Assembly: GCA_029777145.1 (NCBI GenBank)
Contig: JAKOSS010000995.1
Location: forward strand, 1 to 10,593
Source: Acidobacteriota bacterium
Lineage (GTDB): Bacteria; Acidobacteriota; Blastocatellia; Pyrinomonadales; Pyrinomonadaceae
Length of the DNA stretch: 10,593 nucleotides
Direction of reading: 5' to 3'
The stretch's first letter is position 1, and each line of letters starts with the position of its first letter. A program made the position numbers and the translations under genes. Below the pieces are notes generated by a model. That model ran no database searches. It was not told the origin of the DNA and worked only from the letters and a program-made list of their open reading frames with translations. Shown piece by piece: positions 5,813 through 10,593 of the stretch.

Positions 5813-6526
5813 ATGAATTGTCGACATTTTGCGTTGTCAATCCTACTCGTCGTGGGCCTTGCGTTTGCCGCCGCAGCCCAGCAGACGATCTTCAATGTGC
5901 CGTCAACAGATATTCTGCCGAAAGGAACCGTTTATCTTGAATATGGGGTTTCCTTTAAGCCAAAAACCGAGAGTGAGTTGAAGAAATTCACTTCGATCGT
6001 CCCGCGCGTCGTTGTCGGCGTCGGGCGCAATTTCGAGGTCGGGGTCAACTTTCTCGGCAACCTGCAACCCGGTTACGGGACAAAGACCATCGCGCCGACC
6101 GTCAAATGGCGCTTCTACAACAACGAAAAGAAGGGCGTTTCGGCGGTTGCCGGAACGACCGTTTTTGTTCCGATCAGCAACCGGACCTTCAAGTTCGGCT
6201 CGTATACATTCACACAGGTCAGCAAGACGCTGAAGTCGACGGGAACACGCGTCTCGGCCGGCGGTTTTCTTTACTCGAAGAACGTTGTCGCCGAGAAAGC
6301 CTCGCGCGGCGGCGGTCAATTCGGGATCGAACAGCCGATCGGCTCGCGGTTTGGCGTGATGGCCGACTGGATCACGGGCAAGCACTCCGCCGGATATGCG
6401 ACGCCTGGATTCTATGTCCGTCCGACGAACCGGATAACGGGATATTTCGGATATTCGCTCGGGAACCGCGGACTTCGTGAAGGGAATCATTTCGCGTATG
6501 CGTCGATCGGGATGACCTTCTTCTAA
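5813..6526 (+). CDS. Predicted outer-membrane beta-barrel protein
   Basis: 237 residues from ATG 5813, preceded by CAGGAGAG at a good ribosome-site distance. The frame is open to 5600, but the signal peptide MNCRHFALSILLVVGLAFAA with AAAQ-QT cleavage fixes the start. The mature protein is a run of alternating amphipathic beta strands (VYLEYGVSFKP, IVPRVVVGVGRNFEVGVNFLG, IAPTVKWRFYNN, VSAVAGTTVFVPIS, GTRVSAGGFLYS, RFGVMADWITG, RITGYFGYSLG). It ends ...FAYASIGMTFF, and a terminal Phe on an amphipathic strand is the usual barrel-assembly signal. I estimate roughly 10-12 strands. I do not recognise a specific porin family, and the ligand is unknown. It is the only plus-strand gene here and appears monocistronic. 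Confidence 0.85.
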   Translation: MNCRHFALSILLVVGLAFAAAAQQTIFNVPSTDILPKGTVYLEYGVSFKPKTESELKKFTSIVPRVVVGVGRNFEVGVNFLGNLQPGYGTKTIAPTVKWRFYNNEKKGVSAVAGTTVFVPISNRTFKFGSYTFTQVSKTLKSTGTRVSAGGFLYSKNVVAEKASRGGGQFGIEQPIGSRFGVMADWITGKHSAGYATPGFYVRPTNRITGYFGYSLGNRGLREGNHFAYASIGMTFF

Positions 6527-6540
6527 ACAAACGATTTTTG

Positions 6541-6644
6541 GCCACGGATTGCACCTATTGCACGAATGTTCTTTTGTAGGATTCGTGTGATTCGTGAAAT
6601 CCGCGGCTACAATTTTGCCGGTTGATTCGCGTCATCCGCGGCTA
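6541..6644. repeat. 104-bp interspersed repeat, copy 1
   Basis: Begins GCCACGGATTGCAC and ends TCATCCGCGGCTA. By direct comparison it matches copy 2 at 93 of 104 positions without gaps. It holds several nested GATTCGTG/GATTCGCG words, the style of degenerate non-coding repeats that fill intergenic DNA in some environmental bacteria. No open frame of note is seen in it. Confidence 0.85.
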
Positions 6645-6671
6645 GCAGACATTGCCCGCGAATCACGCGAA
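6626..6671. repeat. Inverted repeat (stem-loop) between the convergent genes
   Basis: TTCGCGTCATCCGCGG (6626-6641) is nearly the reverse complement of CCGCGAATCACGCGAA (6656-6671), with two mismatches and a 14-base loop. It could form a strong RNA hairpin after the beta-barrel gene. It lacks a U tail, so it is not a standard terminator. Confidence 0.6.
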
Positions 6672-6698
6672 AAGACGCGAAAAAGAGAGCGATTGATC

Positions 6699-6802
6699 GC
6701 CACGGATTGCACTTATTGCACGAATGTTCTTCGGTAGGATTCGTGCGATTCGTGTAATTCGCGGCTAAAATTTTGCCGCTCGATCCGCATCATCCGCGGC
6801 TA
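6699..6802. repeat. 104-bp interspersed repeat, copy 2, containing a gene's stop codon
   Basis: Direct repeat of 6541-6644 with 11 substitutions and no gaps. Its last three bases (6800-6802) are the TAG stop of the downstream amidohydrolase read on the minus strand. The repeat therefore abuts or has defined the present C-terminus of that protein. Confidence 0.85.
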
Positions 6803-8281
6803 AGAGCTCTTGCGCGGATCGCTTCGCCGGTAAACCAGCCGGCCGCCGACGAACGTTGAGTAAATCTCAGACATCTGATCGACGATCACAAAGTCAGCGA
6901 GTTTTCCGACCTCGATCGTGCCTTTGTCCTTCTCCTGAAACTCCGCGTACGCGCTCCCGAGGGTGTACGCACGGAGCGCTTCATCTTCCGACAAGAATCG
7001 CTTCGGATCTGCCCCGAGCGCGTCCCTGATCCCTTCGAGCGGATCGATCGGGATCATCGCCGCGTCGGATCCGAACGCCAGCCGCACATTTGCGTTCCTC
7101 AGCTTCGCAAAAACCTCGGCGTAATCGTCGCGGCCGTTCGCGAACAGCGCCGGCTGCATCGAAGCGATCGCCGGGATCCGCGCGAACCTCATCAGATCCT
7201 TGTCCCGAAATCCCTGCGCGTGCTCGACGCGGAGCCGCCGGTCGCGCCTTCCATTTTGCCTCGCGATGTTTTCGAAGATCGTCAGAACGACGTCGTTTGA
7301 GCGCGATCCGATCGCGTGGATCAGCACCTGCACTCCGGCGCGATCCGCGACCGCAAGCCGCTTTGTCAGTTCGGGAATCTCTTCGGGCTCGCCTTCGGAA
7401 ACGTGCTTGATGCAGCCGGTGCGGATCATCGAATCGGGATTCCGATCGATCTTCGGGAGCGGTTTGTCGATGCCGACGCAGTCATAGATCCGGGCCGTGA
7501 GTTTTCCTTGTTTTTCGAGCTCACGCAGTTCATCGGAGAGATCGTCCGACGACACGTCCTGAATGCTCGTGACTCCGAAAGCCGCCGCGTATCTGAGCGC
7601 CGCGTTGATGATGTCAAGCTTCGACGGTGTTGTCGGAACGAATTTCCGGACCTGAGCGAGTTCGGCGCGTTCAACCTTCGGCCCCGAAGTCCGAACGATT
7701 CCCGCGAGCTTGATCGCGGCCGAATTAACGATGGCGGAGTTAGTATCGCTTCCGTAAATGAAGAGCGGGTGATCAGGAGTTGCGGCGTCGAGATCGGCGC
7801 GGTTCGGAAGGTTCGAGTCGGTCCAACCGCTGCCGGTGATCCAAGCGCCGTCGGGCAGGAACCGAGCGACACGTCTGATCCTGTTGAGCGATTCCTCAGG
7901 ATTCGCGGAATTTCGGAGATCGACGACGAAGAACTGCTGACCGACGTTCATCAGATGCACGTGGCTGTCGTTGAATCCGGGCAGGAGCGTTTCTTGTTCG
8001 GCATCGACGACTTCGGTTTTCGGGCCGATCAATTTGCGCGCATCGGATTCAGATCCGACAAATGTGAACCGTCCGTTCGTGACGGCGACCGACTCCGCGC
8101 GGCTCGATCGCGAATCGAGCGTCCGGACATTCGCGTTGACGACGACAAGGTCCGCGAACTGAGGATACGCAATCGACGACAAGGCAAGAATAGCGGGGAC
8201 GATCGCGAGTAGTACGACCGTCTTAATCGTGGGTGCCGGACCGATTCTGCCCTCGAATTTTCGCGAGTTTCCGCTGATCAT
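6800..8281 (-). CDS. Diverged YtcJ-type amidohydrolase paralogue with a missing substrate loop
   Basis: 493 residues from ATG 8281. The frame extends to a TTG at 8353, but no ribosome site supports that. A hydrophobic segment (TVVLLAIVPAILALSSIA, residues 21-38) suggests export or membrane anchoring. It then follows the amidohydrolase_3 layout: [23 protein letters not shown] (H107, H109), an IKHVSEG lysine (K292), LIHAIGSR (H322), VEHAQ (H354), FGSDAAM (D406), and a closing [10 protein letters not shown] strand. These are the family's usual metal ligands, so a metal centre can still form. Compared with the upstream paralogue it lacks the [15 protein letters not shown] motif and the [11 protein letters not shown] loop, and its DGH motif is replaced by SDTN. 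Substrate range has probably changed, or activity may be lost. It lies 74 bases after the paralogue, likely in one operon. Confidence 0.85.
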   Translation of the reverse strand: MISGNSRKFEGRIGPAPTIKTVVLLAIVPAILALSSIAYPQFADLVVVNANVRTLDSRSSRAESVAVTNGRFTFVGSESDARKLIGPKTEVVDAEQETLLPGFNDSHVHLMNVGQQFFVVDLRNSANPEESLNRIRRVARFLPDGAWITGSGWTDSNLPNRADLDAATPDHPLFIYGSDTNSAIVNSAAIKLAGIVRTSGPKVERAELAQVRKFVPTTPSKLDIINAALRYAAAFGVTSIQDVSSDDLSDELRELEKQGKLTARIYDCVGIDKPLPKIDRNPDSMIRTGCIKHVSEGEPEEIPELTKRLAVADRAGVQVLIHAIGSRSNDVVLTIFENIARQNGRRDRRLRVEHAQGFRDKDLMRFARIPAIASMQPALFANGRDDYAEVFAKLRNANVRLAFGSDAAMIPIDPLEGIRDALGADPKRFLSEDEALRAYTLGSAYAEFQEKDKGTIEVGKLADFVIVDQMSEIYSTFVGGRLVYRRSDPRKSS

Positions 8282-8355
8282 GGAGTTATTCCGAGATTCG
8301 AGACCTGCTTTCGAGTTCAAAATGGCATCCGCGCGGAGCGGAATCGCGGGCAAGA

Positions 8356-10011
8356 CTATTTTGCAATGTAAACGGTCTTGCCGTTCATCACCGTCCGCAC
8401 GACCTTGACGTCTCGGATCTTGACCGGGTCGATGGCGAAAATGTCGTCGGTAAGGATGACGAAATCGGCAAGTTTTCCGACCGACAAGGTTCCTTTCTCA
8501 CCTTCCTGAAACTCCGCGTACGCCGAACCTTCCGTGTAGGCGCGGACCGCTTCCTCGACCGTGATCTTCTGTTCGGGGATCCAGCCGTTCGGATTTTTGT
8601 CGTCGAGCGTGCGGCGCGTCACGGCGGCGTAGATCCCGAGCATCGGATCGAGCGGCGCGACGTACCAATCCGTCCCGAACGCGAGGTGCGCACCGGCGTC
8701 GAGCAGCGAACGGAACGCGTAGGTGCCGTTGAGTCGCTTCTGATCGAGCCGTTTCCAGGCCCAACGGCCGTCGTCGATCGCATGCGTCGGCTGCATCGAC
8801 GCGATCACGTGATCGGCGGCGAACCGCTTGATCAAACCGTCGTTCAAATGTTGCGCGTGCTCAATCCGGAAACGCCGGTCGCGGTCGCCGTTCTCGCGTC
8901 CGACGCGTTCATAGATCTTGAGAATCTCATCGTTTGCGCGGTCGCCGATCGCGTGGATCATCACCTGAAGTCCAACCTTGTCGGCCGCCACGACATGTTC
9001 ATAGATCTTCGACGGATCCTCGACCGCGAGTCCCTTTGTATCGGGCTTGTCGAGATACGGCTCGTAAAACCAGGCGGTCGTCGAACCGAGACTTCCGTCC
9101 GCGAATCCTTTGAGACCGCCGACGCGCAGCAGCGGATCGCCGAACGCGTACCTAACGCCGGTCCGGTTCCAGCGTTCCCAATCTCCGAGGGGCGAGACTG
9201 CATAGACGCGGGTCTTGAGTTTTCCGGCGCGGGCGAGGTCCTGCATGACGCCGATGTCGCGTCCGGCCGACATATCCTGCACGCTCGTCACGCCGAGGCT
9301 CGCGGCGTAATTCGAAGCGTTTGACAGATATTCCGAACGTTCGGCGTACGGGAAATCGGGGATCGCGCGATAAAAGTAATTCATCGCCTCGTCTTTGAAG
9401 ATCCCGGTCGGATTTCCATCACGATCACGGACGATCTCGCCGCCTGGGACGTCCTTCGTGTTTTTGTCGACACCGGCGAGTTTCATCGCCAGCGAGTTCG
9501 CGAGTGCCATGTGGCCGTCGAGACGGTTGATGAAGACCGGATTGTCAGGTGTTACGGCGTCGATCATCGCCGCGGTCGGAAGATCGTTCGGCGTCCAGTT
9601 CTCGTGGTCCCAATTGCCGTTCTGGATCCAGCGTCCTTTCGGCAGGGTCGCGGCGAATTCCTTGATGCGGCGGACGAACTCTGCCGGTGTTTTCGCGTCG
9701 CGCAGATCGACGCTCGAAAGTCCCGCGCCGCCGTCGAGAAAATGCACATGCGCGTCGTTGAAGCCCGGCAGGACGAGTTTTCCGCCGGCATCGATGCGTT
9801 CGGTCTTCGGTCCGGCGAGTGCCGCGACCTCGGCGTTGGTCCCGACGGCGACGATCCGTCCGTTGAGCACGGCGAAGGCCTGCGCAGACGGTTTCGAACG
9901 ATCCATCGTCCGGACGTTCGCGTTGACGACAATCAGGTCCGCTTTGAGCTCGACTCCCACAACATTACCGATGGCGATCAGTCCGAGAAGGATGGCAGCG
10001 ATGAATTTCAT
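8356..10011 (-). CDS. Secreted YtcJ-type amidohydrolase (amidohydrolase_3 family)
   Basis: 551 residues, a full-length member of the family. The N-terminus [19 protein letters not shown] is a signal peptide. Motifs in order: [14 protein letters not shown], the opening beta-sandwich strand; GFNDAHVHF with metal ligands H88 and H90; [12 protein letters not shown] with H167; [17 protein letters not shown] at 189-205; [17 protein letters not shown] with K301 as the likely bridging lysine; [11 protein letters not shown] with H353; RIEHAQ with H385; [13 protein letters not shown] with D448; and the closing [12 protein letters not shown]. The family hydrolyses amide or N-formyl-type bonds, and the natural substrate of most members is unknown. 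No Shine-Dalgarno sequence precedes the ATG. The export signal suggests it works on substrates outside the cytoplasm. Its shorter, diverged paralogue follows directly downstream. Confidence 0.93.
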   Translation of the reverse strand: MKFIAAILLGLIAIGNVVGVELKADLIVVNANVRTMDRSKPSAQAFAVLNGRIVAVGTNAEVAALAGPKTERIDAGGKLVLPGFNDAHVHFLDGGAGLSSVDLRDAKTPAEFVRRIKEFAATLPKGRWIQNGNWDHENWTPNDLPTAAMIDAVTPDNPVFINRLDGHMALANSLAMKLAGVDKNTKDVPGGEIVRDRDGNPTGIFKDEAMNYFYRAIPDFPYAERSEYLSNASNYAASLGVTSVQDMSAGRDIGVMQDLARAGKLKTRVYAVSPLGDWERWNRTGVRYAFGDPLLRVGGLKGFADGSLGSTTAWFYEPYLDKPDTKGLAVEDPSKIYEHVVAADKVGLQVMIHAIGDRANDEILKIYERVGRENGDRDRRFRIEHAQHLNDGLIKRFAADHVIASMQPTHAIDDGRWAWKRLDQKRLNGTYAFRSLLDAGAHLAFGTDWYVAPLDPMLGIYAAVTRRTLDDKNPNGWIPEQKITVEEAVRAYTEGSAYAEFQEGEKGTLSVGKLADFVILTDDIFAIDPVKIRDVKVVRTVMNGKTVYIAK

Positions 10012-10018
10012 AACCGCG

Positions 10019-10024
10019 ATTGTA
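10019..10024 (-). promoter_or_regulatory. -10-like box very close to the amidohydrolase start (possible leaderless promoter)
   Basis: The minus strand reads TACAAT, 5 of 6 matches to TATAAT, ending 7 bases before ATG 10011. Transcription starting at the usual distance would begin at or beside the ATG. No good -35 box is seen at 16-18 bases and no Shine-Dalgarno sequence is present, both consistent with a leaderless transcript. The match could also be chance. Confidence 0.3.
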
Positions 10025-10065
10025 CAGGGAAACTGTCGGAACCGGGAGCGGCAGCGACCGGGTTA

Positions 10066-10118
10066 GAGAGTGGGCGAACGGGAGAGTGGGAGTCAGTACC
10101 GCCTGCGTGAGCGGGCGG
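10066..10118. repeat. GAGAGTGGG direct repeats and a GC-rich hairpin
   Basis: GAGAGTGGG occurs at 10066-10074 and 10082-10090. A hairpin follows: CCGCCTGC (10099-10106), loop GTGA, GCGGGCGG (10111-10118), with a single G-T type mismatch. Its position, after the membrane-protein gene on the minus strand, would allow a role in termination or RNA stability, but there is no U tail. Confidence 0.5.
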
Positions 10119-10171
10119 CATTGGAATCGCCAAATTCAAAATTAACGATTCAAGACGTTCGAAGCCTTCCA

Positions 10172-10203
10172 ATCGCAAATCCAATATCGCAAATATCGCA
10201 AAT
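10172..10203. repeat. Three copies of ATCGCAAAT
   Basis: The 9-base unit begins at 10172, 10186 and 10195, the last two in direct tandem. It lies in A/T-rich spacer about 25 bases beyond the membrane-protein stop. No coding content or known binding site is recognised. Confidence 0.6.
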
Positions 10204-10228
10204 ACTATGTGTGGGAGATCAGTCGTCC

Positions 10229-10549
10229 TCAGATCCCGATCCGCTGCATCGTCGATTCGACCGGTTTTGACAGGTTCGCGATCAGGAAGTGTTGAACGCC
10301 GCCGAGCCCGAGCAGGACGAACGTGTTGAAGTAGATCCCGCCCGTCGAAAACGCATTCACGTCAAGGTAGTGATTGACGGCAAATCCGACCGGGACGATG
10401 ACGATCGCCGCCGGCAGCGACAAGACAAACGAAATCGCGTTCAGGGCGAGGCAAACGTACCGAAGCGTTTCGGATTCGTACCCGAACCAGATAGTCAGCG
10501 CGATCGCGACCGCGAGCAAATTGATGCCGATCCAAAGATATTTGGTCAT
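10229..10549 (-). CDS. Small three-helix membrane protein, unknown function
   Basis: 106 residues from ATG 10549, with an excellent ribosome site (GGAGG, 7-base spacer). Three hydrophobic segments are visible: about residues 4-23 (YLWIGINLLAVAIALTIWFG), 30-55 (YVCLALNAISFVLSLPAAIVIVPVG), and 72-92 (IYFNTFVLLGLGGVQHFLIA). The tail LSKPVESTMQRIGI is polar. There is no cleavable signal or catalytic motif. It most likely sits in the inner membrane. The start codon overlaps the TGA of the preceding frame (ATGA), which points to an operon with a gene beyond the window. I do not recognise the family with confidence. Confidence 0.8.
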   Translation of the reverse strand: MTKYLWIGINLLAVAIALTIWFGYESETLRYVCLALNAISFVLSLPAAIVIVPVGFAVNHYLDVNAFSTGGIYFNTFVLLGLGGVQHFLIANLSKPVESTMQRIGI

Positions 10550-10593
10550 GATTTTTCCTCCAAGGCGATTTCAGGATCGGCGGCCGCTTTGCC
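10546..10593 (-). CDS. C-terminal end of an upstream gene, truncated by the window
   Basis: The minus strand from 10593 reads GKAAADPEIALEEKS and then TGA (10548-10546), which overlaps the ATG of the membrane-protein gene in the classic ATGA arrangement. Of the other two frames, one stops early and the other runs out of phase into the next gene. Only 15 residues are visible, so identity is unknown. The case rests on the overlap and on the ribosome site being embedded in its last codons. Confidence 0.45.
   Translation of the reverse strand, partial: GKAAADPEIALEEKS

Noticed and set aside
6541..6802. Repeat pair considered as a CRISPR array
   Set aside because: There are only two long units of 104 bp with 11 differences and a non-unique spacer, and no cas genes are present.
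7316..8212. 298-codon plus-strand open frame opposite the diverged amidohydrolase
   Set aside because: Antisense shadow: no ribosome site, biased charged composition and no recognisable motif.
8282..8353. TTG-initiated N-terminal extension of the downstream amidohydrolase
   Set aside because: No ribosome site precedes it, and ATG 8281 is followed closely by the hydrophobic export segment.
10099..10118. GC-rich hairpin considered as a rho-independent terminator
   Set aside because: No U-rich tail on either strand, and it lies over 100 bases beyond the nearest stop in the relevant direction. It fits an interspersed palindromic repeat better.

Overview
The window looks like chromosomal DNA from an uncultured or environmental bacterium, most plausibly an Acidobacteriota of the Blastocatellia/Pyrinomonadales type. 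That placement is an inference. It rests on GC-rich genes with many secreted or envelope proteins, a ferredoxin-linked 2-oxoacid oxidoreductase locus, tandem YtcJ-type amidohydrolases, and intergenic DNA made of short degenerate repeats (ATTCAAG-type, GATTCGTG-type, a GCGGGCGG hairpin). I see no rRNA, tRNA, CRISPR array, transposase or phage gene.

Region 1 (1-3320, minus strand): a central-metabolism locus. Read in the direction of transcription, it starts with a sigma70-like promoter. Next is a 595-residue GltD-type FAD/NAD(P) oxidoreductase with a C-terminal two-cluster ferredoxin domain, and the locus ends with the first ~52 residues of a 2-oxoacid:ferredoxin oxidoreductase alpha subunit (KorA). 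Between them sits an AT-richer pair of overlapping genes: a coiled-coil protein with two membrane segments, and a small cytosolic beta-rich protein. At the upstream edge of the pair is a 32-codon remnant of a four-helix-bundle (S23/IVP-like) gene. The pair looks like an insertion into an otherwise coherent redox operon.

Region 2 (3391-5616, minus strand): three exported proteins. These are a TlpA-like thioredoxin-fold protein, a DUF4920 protein, and a secreted protein with a degenerate TonB-C-like end. A hairpin terminator separates the DUF4920 gene from the tlpA-like gene.

Region 3 (5617-6799): a divergent intergenic region carries a perfect 16-bp palindrome and leads into a plus-strand gene for an outer-membrane beta-barrel protein. 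After it come two 89%-identical 104-bp repeats. The second repeat contains the stop codon of the convergent amidohydrolase gene.

Region 4 (6800-10011, minus strand): two tandem paralogous amidohydrolases, both with N-terminal export or anchor segments. The upstream copy is canonical. The downstream copy keeps all recognisable metal ligands but has lost a substrate loop and a conserved DGH motif. The upstream copy has no Shine-Dalgarno sequence and a -10-like box 7 bases before its ATG, so it may be leaderless.

Region 5 (10012-10593): repeat-rich spacer, then a small three-helix membrane protein whose ATG overlaps the TGA of a truncated upstream reading frame.
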